Below are positions 51,671-63,740 of a stretch of DNA of 64,000 nt, in pieces. The stretch is taken from positions 16,108,071 to 16,172,070 of the forward strand of contig OZ024892.1 in the NCBI GenBank assembly GCA_964017195.1, read 5' to 3'. The position numbers and the translations under genes were made by a program. This DNA comes from Siderastrea radians (lineage: Eukaryota; Cnidaria; Anthozoa; Scleractinia; Rhizangiidae). Every line of letters begins with the position of its first letter. Position 1 is the stretch's first letter. The notes beneath the pieces are model-generated. The model saw nothing but the letters and a program-made list of their open reading frames with translations, ran no database searches and was not told the origin of the DNA.

Positions 51671-54398
51671 TTAAGACTTCTGAGATGCCACAAATTCTGG
51701 GTAATCAATGTAACCATCTTTGTTAAGGTCATCTTCTTCTAGAATCTGATCAATCATGTTCCCCATTTCATCGTCTGTGTAGTGATGGCTTTTCCCCTCA
51801 TCTGATTCTTCATCATGGTAATGGGTCATGGCATTCATAAGTTCAATACCATCCAATTTGTTGTTGTTGTCGTAGTCATGCAGTTTAAAGTAGTGGAACT
51901 GCAAATCTTCATCAGACATCTGTTCATCTTTAAGGTCGATCTCATCTTTCAGATGCTCTTTTATATGTCTGTAACAAAAAGTAACGTTATATTTCTCGCC
52001 ATATGTGTACTTGTTGAAACTCATTCAAACACAATTCTTAATCCACCAATCACCTGGGCTCATCTGTTCATAGCAGACTTGAGTTATCCAGGATAACCTT
52101 AAAATTTGAATTCAGTTTGATGCTTAACTTGTGGATTTGAATAAATTCTTTTTGCCCTAAATTTTGACTTCAGCTGCTTTTAATCAAAATTAGCAGTTGG
52201 AATGAGAAATTAGCAAAACAGGGGTGTTACTGTAAAGACCAATTTCCGATGATGCACAATGATTTCATTTGAAATAGCCTGAAGAAACAGCCTTCATGCT
52301 AGTGCAAATTTCTTTCAAACTGAATGACAATAATGCAGGTAAATCAAATTCTGATGATTAGAAACTGATTTCCCTGGACAACCTTGTGAGGTATACCCAG
52401 ATTTTTTAAACTTTCTTCCCAGAAATTTCCACTCCATTCTGTTTCCTTCACAGCAATTCGTTGTTTCCAGTTATGGTTCCCATCTTGGTAACACCATGAT
52501 TTTCAAAACAATTTGAATCCACTGACAGCATTTCTGGAATTACAGTTGAATGGAAATGGGACTCCAAGGTAAATTTACCACGGGAATTTCTCACAGGTGG
52601 TCTCCCTTAGGATCAGGAAAGGTAAGTACAATACACTCCTCGGTGCTAGCTCCAGCATGCAAGGGAAACCAAAAATTGTTTGAGATAACAGGAGTTTAAG
52701 AGAGATGAGGTAGTAAATAACTGAGGAACATTGACCAAGGGAAACAAGTTTTTGAGCTCGAAATAACCGTGGATTGTGTTGTTCCAGAAAATATCCATAC
52801 CTTCTGATCCAACGGATGGTTTTTTGGCTTGATCCCTTCCACCCCTCTAGAAATTCCACATTAGCTTCACACTTTCCTTCAAAAATTTTGGCTTTTGACC
52901 GCCCCCCCCCCCCTAACCCCTGGGAATTTAGAACCATCCATAGGGTGGGTATAAATATTTTCTAGAACCACACATTCTATGTAGCCAGGGTTCAAGTTAG
53001 CAGGGATAGTGTATTTGGACACAACAGGTGGTCACTTAGAAGAGATTCTAAATACATTTTTAGGCCAAAAACTCATTGAAACAGGAGTCAAGATAAAGAT
53101 GGTCACTTACCACAGATTTGAAATTCAATGTCTGACTGAGAATTGATTCCAAAATGGAGTTTCAAAAAGATGCTTGCTTATGACAGAGATTATTGGTTGT
53201 TAGATTGACTGATTGCCTGAAATCCTTACAGTGTTTGTCTGAATTGATTTACATGGGATGCTCCCTTACAAGAGTGGTTAGTCAGAGAGATTCCACTGTT
53301 ATTAAGCAGGGATAAAGAATGGTCTCAAATTCTTGACATTTAAAATTAGAGTCTCAGAGTCTCGAGCTTGCTAGAATTCGGACCATCTCTAAGTCTCAAA
53401 TTTTGATAACTTGGACATCGGAGTGTCGTGGATTGTACCTGATACTGCTACAGCTTGAAGATCACAATTCAACGAGGAAGAGAAGCAAGGGTCTAGTAAA
53501 TTTCACGTGAATGAGAACAGCTGTCAATATGTAAGCTAAATGATTCACAAGCTCTAGTGTGAGCCAATGTTCAAGTCTCAGACTCGGATTTGATAGAAAA
53601 ACTGAAGTCTTGGTATAGGATGTTTGAACAGGGGTCTCGCAGTCTCGCAAAGTCTCAGATTTACCATTCTATACCCCTTTAAGTTCACTGAAATGAAGAC
53701 TACAGAAAATAGCAACTGCCACTTTACAAGGATTTTGGCTAAGAGTTTTCAAAAAGTATTTCCCCCTCCCCCGCTCCCCACATAAAAATGTTCACTTCTC
53801 ACAGATACTTGGGATATTTACAATGAAAATGGTGATTCTCGATTCCTGCAGGGTAACTTTCAGTGAAGAAAGCGTGTGAAACGGAAAAAATTCATTGAAA
53901 TTCACAAAACTAAAGTAATCCCACCAAAGTAATCATGCCGTGAAATTAGAGCATATAGGCCCTTCTTATGTAAAATGCTTTGAAAATATCACCTGGGCAC
54001 GAGACTTAATGCCTGACTTACACGTGTTATTAAAGAATAAGCCAAGATTTTCTTCGAAGCCCGTAGTAATCTCGGTTTTGACTGTGTACAGCTCGATCTA
54101 CTTTATTTTAAGAGAAACCAGCGGTATACTAGAATCAATACACTTAAGCAAAAATCAAAACAAAGTTAACGGTGTCAACGGTATAAATAAACTTTCCCCC
54201 TTTATACAACGAACTCTTATCCAGAATACTAGAAATCAAGATATCGAGTAAGCTCACTTACTCTTTGTCGTGTGTAACTTTTGAGTCGTGTAGAGGGTTG
54301 TGTTGTCCAGCGTTATGTGCCTCGCCGTCTGAAGCAACAAAGTAAAAGAGAGCGAAGAACGCTAAAAGTCCACAAATACAGCGACAACTACACGACAT
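51671..54398 (-). CDS. MCFD2: MCFD2-type EF-hand protein (ER-Golgi cargo receptor subunit)
   Basis: Two exons join in phase: 54398-54262 (donor GTAAGT) and 51968-51671 (acceptor TTACAG). The product is about 144 residues, close to the roughly 146 of vertebrate MCFD2. Exon 1 encodes a signal peptide (LLAFFALFYFVAS). Exon 2 has the family phrase LQFHYFKLHDYDNNNKLDG, with two EF hands: DYDNNNKLDGIE and DLNKDGYIDYPE, both with the calcium-ligand positions filled. MCFD2 partners the lectin LMAN1/ERGIC-53 to export glycoproteins from the ER. The 5' end lies in ordinary DNA without an obvious TATA box. The 2.3-kb intron is non-coding. A related EF-hand secretory protein such as CGREF1 is a less likely alternative. 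Confidence 0.9.
51969..54261. other. MCFD2 intron, no other gene seen
   Basis: Contains a poly-C run at 52901-52914 and several imperfect GTCTCAAATT/GAGTCTC phrases at 53330-53660. No coding evidence on either strand. Confidence 0.5.
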
Positions 54399-54439
54399 TT
54401 TGATACTTGGCTTCCAAATGTGAATGAAATCTCCAAACA

Positions 54440-56070
54440 AAAGTGAGGCTCGGTTCCAAAGCCGGAAGTGAGGAAAACCTCTAAAGGAAGTTTCAAGGGT
54501 ATGGAAACAATGTATTGCTCGTCTTGCTCAGATTGCTCATGATCTGAATTTTTTTAAATTATCTGAATTATGGGCGATTTTGTGTATCTTAAATTCATCT
54601 ATTAAACAGCACTTCCAAATGAGCTTTCCGAGGAATCATTGATCAAAACTTCCTTGAAAATAAATGGTCGTATGCACATGTTCGTACCCAGACTTCCTCG
54701 CGATCTATTGGGGGCCGCGGCCGAATAGGCACGTCAGCGCGTGCAGAGCCCTGAAGGGTCCTACTTCTTTGTGGAGCGCAGAACAGATAAAACAAGCGTG
54801 TGAAAGAACAAATTTAAAACACTCGAAGACATGTTTCCACCCAGAAGACCTCGAGTCCACACGAAAGAAACCTGATCCATGGTTGCTTAAAAGCAAAGCA
54901 TCATAGTAGACTGAAAAGACTGACAAACGAGCGAGGGCGAAAATCGCGTACCGCACGTGCTTACCACACGTCACGTCTCCACGTCGCAGGCGATTTTCCC
55001 TTCTCTTGCACTTTCTTTTCATTCAGCTAACTCTGAGCGGAAAGAGGGACTTAGTTGTAGTCTACAAAATTTATTTTCAGTTCAGAATTCTAAAATAGCC
55101 ACTTCCAGAGCCTCGCTCCATCCCCGGCTCTTCTCCGTTTGTTGACCAATAAAGGAGACCCTAGAAACGAGATATGGCAAGTGGTATTCTATGTTTGAGA
55201 TGCTGTGCTGTGTTGAACTGAATCTCATACTCGACCATACTCGGTTTCTGATCTAATGACTTCTTGGATTTAATCCAATTATGGACTGCAACTTGGACTG
55301 AAAACGTAATCGCTTAAAACTTAGCTTATCCCTGATGCTCTTATTTTGGGACCAAGTTACAGAAAACGAAGCCTTTCTTCCGTGGACCCGGTTGGTTATA
55401 ATGGGAGAGTAAGCCTATCTTTTAAAAACATTTTAGTTGCATTAGTGACAGCATAAGTTTAGTGTCCTAACTAAATTATAGATGTCATTTTTTTCTGTCA
55501 TTCCGAGTTGTCTAACACCTTCTTTCAGTGGCTAGTCTCAAATAGTAGCCCTGGAAGAAAGAAATAACAGCTCCGGTTGACTATTTTTTTTAGATTTTTT
55601 AGTTTTAACGCGAACACTGGCTTTTCCATCCTCCTAGACCCGGGGTAGTTAGCCGGCGCGGACGAAGTCAGTCCGGGCAAAAAATGGCGCGAAAAAAAGT
55701 TTCCGAGAACGGGAGTGTTTTTGAAAACTCTTTTCTCGCCAATTTTTGCACCGATAACTTCGTCCGTGCCAACTAACTACCCCTGATTCTCCGAGCTCCT
55801 AGTATGCCTAGACATAGAAAATTCTCTGTGGATCACGTTGGTCTTCAATGAAAAAGCCACACCTCAAAATCACAAAAGAGGATCAGAGGATGTGACAAAC
55901 TCTTTGTCACTCAGGGTACAACAAACTTAAAGAATTCGTCAATTATCTTTTATCGATTGGCGCATATAAGGCAAACAAAGCTGCATGTCCACGCTTAGCT
56001 CTTGCGCCACGATGAAATGCGACCCTGGAATGCGCTTATAAGAAGTAACGCACAGCTCGCTTCGAGTAAA
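54440..56070. other. Intergenic, no gene recognised
   Basis: Between divergent MCFD2 (-) and the BTB gene (+). An imperfect inverted repeat lies at about 55635-55790: GGTAGTTAGCCGGCGCGGACGAAG on the left faces CTTCGTCCGTGCCAACTAACTACC on the right. Confidence 0.5.
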
Positions 56071-56125
56071 TTTGCATTTTCAGGCTTGCTTTCTGGTTGC
56101 AAGCAGTCTTAGCAACTTCGTTACG
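56030..56125 (+). promoter_or_regulatory. Putative promoter and 5' UTR of the BTB gene
   Basis: GCTTATAAGAAG at about 56034-56045 resembles a TATA element roughly 85 bases before the ATG at 56126. The context around that ATG (ACGATGG) is a good Kozak match. Confidence 0.35.
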
Positions 56126-57256
56126 ATGGAGGGTTCGAACAATTTGAAACCAAGAGAAGACATTCCTTGTGGTCAGCTTGTAAATGAAATGAAAGAAGGG
56201 TTAAACAGTATAATATCTCGGCTCTCTTCTATTGGTCTTACCGTGCACGTGCTTCAAAATCGTGCTGTAGTCACCGAGCGAAATGAACTCAGAACATTTA
56301 ACGTTGTCGATGGCGAGGCAGCATTACAGTTTGTGAATCAACCCGAACATGCCGACAAGATAATTTGCTTAAATTCGGATCGGTACTATTGTCATACTGA
56401 GTATCTTGTGCTCAGAAGCCAGTACTTCAGAGTTTTACTTAATGGCGTCTACCGCGAAACCACCATGGACGTCATTTCTATTCACCTCCCAGCACCAGGA
56501 AACATGGAACCCATTTTGCATTTCTTGTACTCGGGTATTGCGGATGGCGCGCTTTTTGAGCCCAGTGAAATCTTCAATACGATTCAAAATGCGAATTTTC
56601 TGGGCGTGGACGAGCTGCTGGCAAAAGCGGCTGGGAATTTCGCCACCAGGTGGAAAGTGTTGGCTCTTTCGCCGCTGTTTAGGCGAAGTATCGTTGATTC
56701 GGAATTCGTGGCGTCCATCCTAGAACTGGGAACCAAGAACAATGTTTTCTGCGATGGGGACAAGTTGAGAATTGTTGTGCTCTGGAACGAAGAAGAAGAC
56801 ATTGACAGCAATTTCCCAGAGTCAACGCGCCTTTTAAAGGAGAACAAATGCTTAGACCAAACTGGAATTGTCGATTTGGAATGGGCACTGGACAAAAAAC
56901 CACGACTGTTTAACTCGCTACAGCAGTCCACGTTTCGCGTTGTCTACCAACGCGCGATTCAAGACTCCACGTGCGTCCAAGGGAAAATGCGTATTTGCGA
57001 GGACAAGATTAAAAACCTCTCCCAGTGCGTGCGCACGCTGACCAGGCAGCTCGAGGAAGTCCGATGTAACAGGTGCCAGTTGTTCCTTCCCCGCGCAGCT
57101 ATGAAGACCAGAACTTGTATTGTCACCCGGCATCTGGGAGAGTACGTGGTGAACAAGGGATGGAGCTGCTGTAGGCAGCTCATAAAGCGAAGCAAGGGCT
57201 GCAAGCCTGTCAGTCTATCAAGGCACTGCATGTCCTGGAATCCAAGATCAAGGTAA
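56126..57256 (+). CDS. BTB/POZ-domain protein with Cys-rich CHORD-like C-terminus
   Basis: A single-exon gene of 376 residues starting at MEGSNN. Upstream in-frame sequence to 56072 has no ATG. Residues about 75-180 form a BTB/POZ fold: KIICLNSDRYYCHTEYLVL, RSQYFRVLLNGVYRET, IHLPAPGNMEPILHFLYSG. A helical BACK-like region follows (SEFVASILELGTKN, WNEEEDID). The C-terminus is Cys/His rich: CNRC, CIVTRH, KGWSCC, KGC, RHC. The spacing around GWSCC and GC recalls the zinc-binding CHORD module, though the first Cys pair is closer than in canonical CHORD. BTB proteins usually dimerise, and many are cullin-3 adaptors; that role is inferred from the family, not shown here. No introns or breaks. No kelch repeats or C2H2 fingers are present. 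Confidence 0.85.
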   Translation: MEGSNNLKPREDIPCGQLVNEMKEGLNSIISRLSSIGLTVHVLQNRAVVTERNELRTFNVVDGEAALQFVNQPEHADKIICLNSDRYYCHTEYLVLRSQYFRVLLNGVYRETTMDVISIHLPAPGNMEPILHFLYSGIADGALFEPSEIFNTIQNANFLGVDELLAKAAGNFATRWKVLALSPLFRRSIVDSEFVASILELGTKNNVFCDGDKLRIVVLWNEEEDIDSNFPESTRLLKENKCLDQTGIVDLEWALDKKPRLFNSLQQSTFRVVYQRAIQDSTCVQGKMRICEDKIKNLSQCVRTLTRQLEEVRCNRCQLFLPRAAMKTRTCIVTRHLGEYVVNKGWSCCRQLIKRSKGCKPVSLSRHCMSWNPRSR

Positions 57257-59455
57257 ATGGCGTCATCACGGTACCAAGACAACATTCTTCAATAATTTCC
57301 ACCTTCTCAAAACTCTTTTTCAAAACATGGTACAACTGTGATGATCACCATGGTAACATTCGTCAGTTGCAAGACCTCGGAAGCGAATAAGAGCAAGCAA
57401 AATTTTATGACGTTATTAAGGTCGCCATAACAATGCCAATGCTCTTAAGTCATTCTGAAGTGAGACTCACATCAAATAATTATTAGATAGATTTCATAAT
57501 TGAAAGACAAGATTTTTATTAATTTTATCCAATTGTACAAATTTACGTTTTTGGTTAAAATATTAATTTTCTGAAAGATATCACAATTTTGTAGAATTAG
57601 TCTAACATTTTACTTTTTTATCCAGTAATGGTGATTGACAATTTCGTTTCTTCTTTACTTTATAAGTCAAAATGGCACTCATCTAACGTGAGAAAAAATG
57701 GTACATTTCATTTGCAGGAGTTTGTTTACTGTATATAGTCAGTTTTTTCTTCAGTTCTTTGCAGTTTTTAGTGTACCATAATTGTAGCTTTTCTTTTTAT
57801 ATACAATATTACACAAAACATTTTACAACCACTTTGTCTTACTTGATGTGTTGAGGGAATGAAGTGAATATTTACAGCTTTAAATCTTTGATATCAAGCT
57901 CTGGACAAAGGAGAATGGTAGTCATCATGAACTGACAACAGTTTCACTCTCAGTAATTATTGGTGACATGATATGACAGTTTGCAGTCAAAGGGAAGGGC
58001 ACTGGTAGATACCTTATCATTAAACAAATTGACTGGTCTACACTCTAACGGACCATAAAATCGACATCATAAAATTTTCAAAACTCTAGTAGAACAGCCA
58101 GCTGTAGGCGAGTTGTTTCACTGCCAAGTTTTCAACATTTTATGGTGTCATTTTTATGGTCCACAAGAGTGTAGACCACGAAAAAAACAGTCGATTTGTT
58201 AATTAACACTTTTGTGTATTAAGGTATCAAAATTAACACAACTTGAATTAAGGCAAATCGAAGCACAAAATAGTTTAGGAAAAAGGAAATTAATGCGACT
58301 GAGAAGAAAAAAAATTTCAAGCGGAGGAAGCTAATACAGGTTTATTAAGGAAGAGTATATTGATCATTCCAAAGGCATCTTCTTTTATATGGCAAGGTGT
58401 ATTTATCAATCAAACCAGATAAGCAACTTGGCCCAGTTCCCTGCTTGATTCACAAGATGCCCTTTTCTGGCATTGCTTTGTGTTTTCATGATGATAGCTG
58501 ATAAAGAATAATCTGTAATTACTAGCTCCTTTACCCACATGACAGAACAAAGACATTAAGATGTCATCCACAGAGTCTAAAGTTTGAAGCCAGGGTTGTC
58601 GTTAAGTTTTGAATCGCCTCTTGTCTTGATCTTTACACCCGTAACAAACTTGTTGCTTTGTGAGTACATTGTACCAACAAGAGGCAAGTTCACCCATAAC
58701 ACTGAAGTCACATCAAGCATACTCAGGCATAACAAGTGTTATGGGTTATGGCCCTTACTGACAGCCCTGGAAACCACCTTGCAAAGAATATTAAACATTT
58801 GGTAACACAGAAAAGTAATAACTGGGCAAGATTTATTGTTTACTTTAACTTGATTTCTGTCTATTTAAGTGCCTGGCTCTCCACTTGGTTCAAATTTTTA
58901 CCCTAGTGGTCCAACATTAACATTTTTGGTCTATGGCCAGAATTAACATTACCAGTTCTTAGCTATCAAATCGCCAGGCCACGAGGATGTCAAGTAAAAT
59001 GAAAAACAGCTGTACATGTAACTGTGCCCAGAGAACACCTGATCAAGTTGTCAGTAAGGGGGTTATGCAAGGGAGGCCTGACAACACTGACACTTGACTT
59101 TGAAATTTTGTGTGAATTTGCAGAATTTTTGAAAACTTTCTTCTACTAAACAAGTGTCTTTCTTTTTACAAAACAGGCAAAAACTTGATGTTGACACAAT
59201 TTACTGTAATGAGGTACTCAGGTCTCAGTCAGAAGAACAAGAAGATGGAATTTTGACAAAAAATGGTACATAATTAACTGCACCTAGCTTGAAAAAAAGA
59301 CCCACTTGGTTCCTTTCCCATTCCCTTGCCAAGTCACTTCACTTACTGGCTCATAAATGAAGGCAAAGCCAACTTGTGGGTGGGAACCTGATTTAATGAT
59401 CCTGCCCACAAGGCCAACTCACACCCAGAGAGGGAAGAATGTCCTCTACAAGAAA
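57257..59455. other. 3' flanks of the BTB and CIA30 genes, no further gene
   Basis: The BTB 3' UTR is probably within 57257-57900 (AT-rich). A MITE-like inverted repeat is at 58030-58180. No coding evidence elsewhere. Confidence 0.45.
58030..58180. mobile_element. Small MITE
   Basis: GTCTACACTCTAACGGACCATAAAA on the left faces TTTTTATGGTCCACAAGAGTGTAGAC on the right, with imperfect pairing, over about 150 bp. Confidence 0.75.
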
Positions 59456-62400
59456 TTAAAAGTCCCTGTTGTAATGATACTTGAAATGTTTTGGCTGGTA
59501 CATAAATAGCACCATCTTAACATATTCAATCTCCAGATGAAATGGCCCTGTGTTGTGGTCTGCTAAAGTGAATCCTACAGTTCTTATTCTTGGAAAATCC
59601 ATCTGATGATCTTGCAAGTATCCTGCATTTGTTAGAATGAACTTTGTGAAGGGTATCTGTAGAGAAATTCAAAGATTTAAAAGATCAGATTAGCCCACTG
59701 CCAAGCTGGCACAGTAACACTTCTGCTGGTTAACAAACAAAATGTAGCTTCTTTTATTTCTTCAACGAAGCGGACAATAAAATCGATCGACCGATGCTAG
59801 AGAATTCGCGAGCATCAAATTCTAGAGTTTTTATAGGTGTTTTGCCTAAATTTCCAATGCTTAAAACATCAAATTTTCGAATTGCTGGACAGCCATTTAT
59901 CCGTTGGATAAGAGTTATCCACTCTTTGAGCAACTTGTGCCTGAACTGTAATCACTGTATAAGCATTATTTCGCACATATTTTGAACTCCCGCCAATAAG
60001 GCGAGAAAAACAACTTTGAACATTTTGTTTACAAGCTTACAAGCTGAAATCTCCTGACATCAGTTCTTACATAGTACGGTAAGAAAAATTCTTCATTTGC
60101 CAAATTAATTAAATGAATCCTCCGATGCTTCGGAAGCTAAAGACTGTTCCGAATCGTAGAAATACTCCTCAGAGGTTTCGCAGTCGACGGTAGGCATCTT
60201 GAGTCAAAACACAAGGAAACGCGACTGAGGTGAGCCTCTGACGTCACAAGCTATTAAATTGTGCAATCACCCAGGAACACGTTTTCAGTAATGGCGGACA
60301 CATTTTACGCAACTTTAGAGCTAAAAAATATTAGGATGGACGATTTCTTGTTCAGTTTTCTGGGTAAATATAGACACGACGCGACATTCTGCAACAGATT
60401 TTGGCCGAAATAAACCTACGAATTTTCGTCTCAGTGGCACTTTAATCTTTAACCATTGTGCTGGTCATCTCTAGGCTAAGTAGGGCTTTTAATTATCTTC
60501 TTCAGCACCCACACAGGTTAAGTCGCACTCGTGTTCACAGGTGGCCATACAAACAACAACCTGGTTTCTATAGTAAGAAGCAACAAGGAAGTACGTCCCA
60601 AGGTTATCATCAGATTTCTTAAGCTATCCCTGAGATTTTGTTTCTACCATTTATACAACTGATGAGAGAGAAAGAGAATGTGTAGCAAAGGTTTTTGTCT
60701 CAGGAAACAAAACTATGTGAACCATGGACCTTCATAAGAAAAGTCTGCTGTGCTTAACTAAGAAATCAGAGAATCAAGTTTAAGTGCTGAAGTAGACCCA
60801 TCAATTTCCTACGGAGTGTTCCCCTAGTAGGGAAATGCGTACTACATAGGGTAGAGAAAAATTTTTTGATCTTGGTGAGAGTCAAACTAGGCTCGATTTC
60901 CAGCCATTTGAGGGTGTCCAGTTTTTCATCCCCAATTGCGGGTGCACTGAGTATTGCCATAGTAAGAAAATGTGGACCACACATTATCTGACCACTGGAC
61001 CCTGATATTTACAGTCAAGAGTGTACTTAAGAGCAAATCCGTACAAAAATCAAACATTGAGTGGCAAAGCTTGAAAAATCAAATTTGCTCTTCTTTTGTA
61101 AGTATACAAACACTGTGTAGTAATAATAAATAACCCTTTATTTGCGAGAAAAACAAAAAACGCCGTTCATAGCTCTAAGCTCGATTTTGCGAGACCAGGA
61201 AGGTTAAAACTTCCTTCAAGTTCACTTGACTCGCATATCAAAACTGTTGAACCAGGGAAGGCTGTAATACTACCAACTTGTTTTATGACTCTTCGTCGTC
61301 CAAACCTTATGATTTTATAAACTTAAGACTAATCTTAGTGTCCAAGGCAATAAAAAAGAGTAAGGCTTTTTTTGTTACCTCAATAAATTGATAGGTCAAA
61401 AAGAACGGCGAGTTTGACCATGTGCCTTTACTTGGAATTTCATAAAACTGAGGTTTTGAAGACTAATGATGCTGTACATACTTTCAAATTACATTAGGGC
61501 TTGTTTGGGCAAATGATTTTAGAATATTCAGGAAATTTTTTAAAATCGTGCTTAGAAAGCAAAAGATCACACCATCTAATGATTGCATGACCAAGAGTGA
61601 CCTGGCATAAAATTCCTTCAGTTGGAAATATCGGCAGATATTGGCAACGTTGACGCATGAATCAGGTTAAATATATTTAACCTGTACACAGATATGTTAT
61701 TCTAAGTGGTCCAAAGTGTTTACTTTGCGCTTACATTCCATACGTACGTATACTGTTCTTCTTCAATTCCACTGAACAGCGAACATTCTCCAACCGAAAC
61801 GTCTCAATTCTGCTTATTTATATTTTTCCCCTCCTTGTGCTATGGACAAAATATTCCGGTCAAACCTGCTAAATAATCCTTTAAATTAGTTGTAAAAGCA
61901 ATTACTTTAAGTGTCCATCGGGAGATTTTCCATCGCACAGTTGTTTCAGTTGTTTACCTGTCCACAAGATGTCACAAGCAGTCACAAGACGATGCAAAAA
62001 TTTGCATACATCCTGACCAGTACACGTGATCGTGATAGAATTTTCCACTCTAAGTCTCTTATAGGTTTTCACACATCGTCATAAGTTTTGCGAGTTTAGC
62101 CCACAAAGAATAATCCCGAGAAGGGCAAAGTTATGACTGATTTGTCTGCCGTAACACAAGTATAGTATGGTGTGATGAACTGGCGGTTTGCATTTTGTCC
62201 CTGTATTTGTTTAAATATTGACATTTCAAAGCGGCCAATTTTCGACTGGTCCCGTTTCGATGTACCCTGCCATTCACATAAAACTTCAAGTCACTTTTGG
62301 AGGATTTTCACAAATTATAAACTCTGGAAATAGACGGCAATAGAGCACATTTGGAGTTCCCGAGGGGAAATATGTATCACTTTCTCCCTTGTACTAGTAG

Positions 62401-63421
62401 AGTCATGAGATGACCGAACATTTTCTAAGTATCCTTGAATGCACAACGTAATTCTCTAGATTAACTAAATTTTATAGGTATATTTTACATTTCCCACGTG
62501 TCGAAATACAATCCTGAATTCAACAGCAACGTGAGTTAGTGCTTTTTTGTTGGTCTTTTCGTGCGAACAAAACTTTCTTTCTTGTTCTTTTTAATCCATC
62601 GTCGGCAGTTTTTGTTCCTACGACGGTTGAGACAGAAAAAAAAAGTCGACTGAACTTGTTCCTTTATTCACATGTCAGAAAGATATAAGTAGCCATCAGT
62701 CTGCTTGATGATTATTCTCTGGAGCTGAAAGTGAGACAGAGCTTATCGGCTTGTACCCACAAGAACCAGCTCTTATGCAGTGCAATGTCATGCTATCTGT
62801 CTCTTTCACCGATCCAAGCTCGATTGACCGATTGGCTCGATTGACCGAACAAAGGAAAGCCTTTTGCTTTTGGCTTTCTTTCAATACTTAGATAGATCCA
62901 ATGTTTATGAAATGTTGACATCTGGACGACGAAGAGTCATACAACAAATTGGTAGTATTACAGCCTTTCCCAGTTCAAGAGTTTTTATACACGAGTCAAG
63001 TGAACATGAAGGAATTTCAACCCTTCTTGGTCTCATCAAATCGAGCGTAGAGCTGGAAACGGATTTATTTGCTTTTCTCAGAAATGAAGAGCTATTTCAA
63101 GGAAAAAACTACACAGCGTTTGTAAACTTACTAAGGGCTACCACCATGCAAAAGAAGAGCGAATTTGATGTTATGAGCTTTGCCGCTCATTTGCGATTTT
63201 GTTTGATTCTTGTACGGATTTGCTCTTAATTAGTTATTAATTACCCGCACTATCTCCCATAGTGGGCCACCTCTTGTGTGAATAAAAGTCTGATGAATGT
63301 CATCTTCTCTTATGCTCTGGGGTTGAACGTTGAATGCATAGGTCCTTCCATCTCCTCTTATTTTCATCTGGATGCCGTCAAAATCTGATATGTCATTTGA
63401 CACCACATCTCCCATCCAGTC
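59456..63421 (-). CDS. NDUFAF1: CIA30-domain protein (NDUFAF1-type complex I assembly factor), last two exons
   Basis: Exon A (63421-63245, 59 codons, acceptor TTCAG, donor GTAATT) reads FDGIQMKIRGDGRTYAFNVQ and FIHTRGGPLWEIVR. Exon B (59656-59456, acceptor CTACAG, stop TAA) continues IPFTKFILTNAGYLQD, then TVGFTLADHNTGPFHLEIEY. Together they form the C-terminal half of the CIA30 domain. They include the RGDGR loop, the TRGGP-W segment and the GFTLAD-x3-GPF-LEI strand of NDUFAF1, a mitochondrial matrix factor needed to assemble the complex I membrane arm. The N-terminal exons, including any mitochondrial targeting sequence, lie beyond the right edge. The intervening intron is 3.6 kb. No damage is visible in either exon. 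Confidence 0.9.
59657..63244. other. Intron of the CIA30 gene
   Basis: Mostly non-coding. It holds one unexplained + strand frame at 62912-63229. The DNA around 60110-60450 (GC-rich patch with GACGTCACAAGC) looks repeat-like, but I cannot pair it with another copy in this window. Confidence 0.5.
62912..63229 (+). pseudogene. Orphan coding-like fragment in the CIA30 intron (opposite strand)
   Basis: The open frame reads MLTSGRRRVIQQIGSITAFP and continues EHEGISTLLGLIKSSVELET, then LFAFLRNEELFQGKNYTAFV. Composition is protein-like and the frame extends upstream of the ATG to about 62864 without one. I do not recognise a domain. It could be a fragment of a duplicated gene or a mobile-element gene. 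A frameshift near 62880 may separate it from a second frame upstream (EPALMQCNVMLSVSFTDPSS at about 62755-62815). Confidence 0.3.
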
Positions 63422-63589
63422 CTGAATAGCAAAAAAGAAAAAAAAAACACCAACAGCAAAACAACATTTTTAGCCCATGGAGAAGTCAATTTGCACAGGA
63501 AAGAAAGGATAAACTTACGAAGAATAAATCTTACAATTGCAAAGAGAGTCCCCCCGCCCTCACCTCCATGTGCCAGTGATCAGTAACAC

Positions 63590-63740
63590 CCCGGGGGGTA
63601 CTTCCATACGAAAGTGACGGGGATGCTCGTCGTCTCGCTTAGGGGTGTAAATTGCAGATTTTGGTCTCACTTAGGGTTTTCCGGAAGGAAAGCCAAAATT
63701 TTTACCATACAGGTATCGCCTAGGGCTGTGCGTAAAGAAA
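63590..63740. repeat. Dispersed repeat fragment (GTGACGGGGATGCTCGTCGT)
   Basis: GC-rich block with internal near-repeats (GTCTCGCTTAGGGGTGTAAAT and GGTCTCACTTAGGGTTTTCC). I recall similar phrases as common in cnidarian genomes, but there is no second copy in the window. Confidence 0.4.

Noticed and set aside
56072..56125. Upstream start for the BTB protein (18 extra residues)
   Set aside because: The codon at 56072 is TTG; the first real ATG with good context is 56126.
60766..60984. 72-codon minus-strand ORF in the CIA30 intron
   Set aside because: It does not match the CIA30 domain, and the exons at 63245 and 59656 join directly in phase without it.
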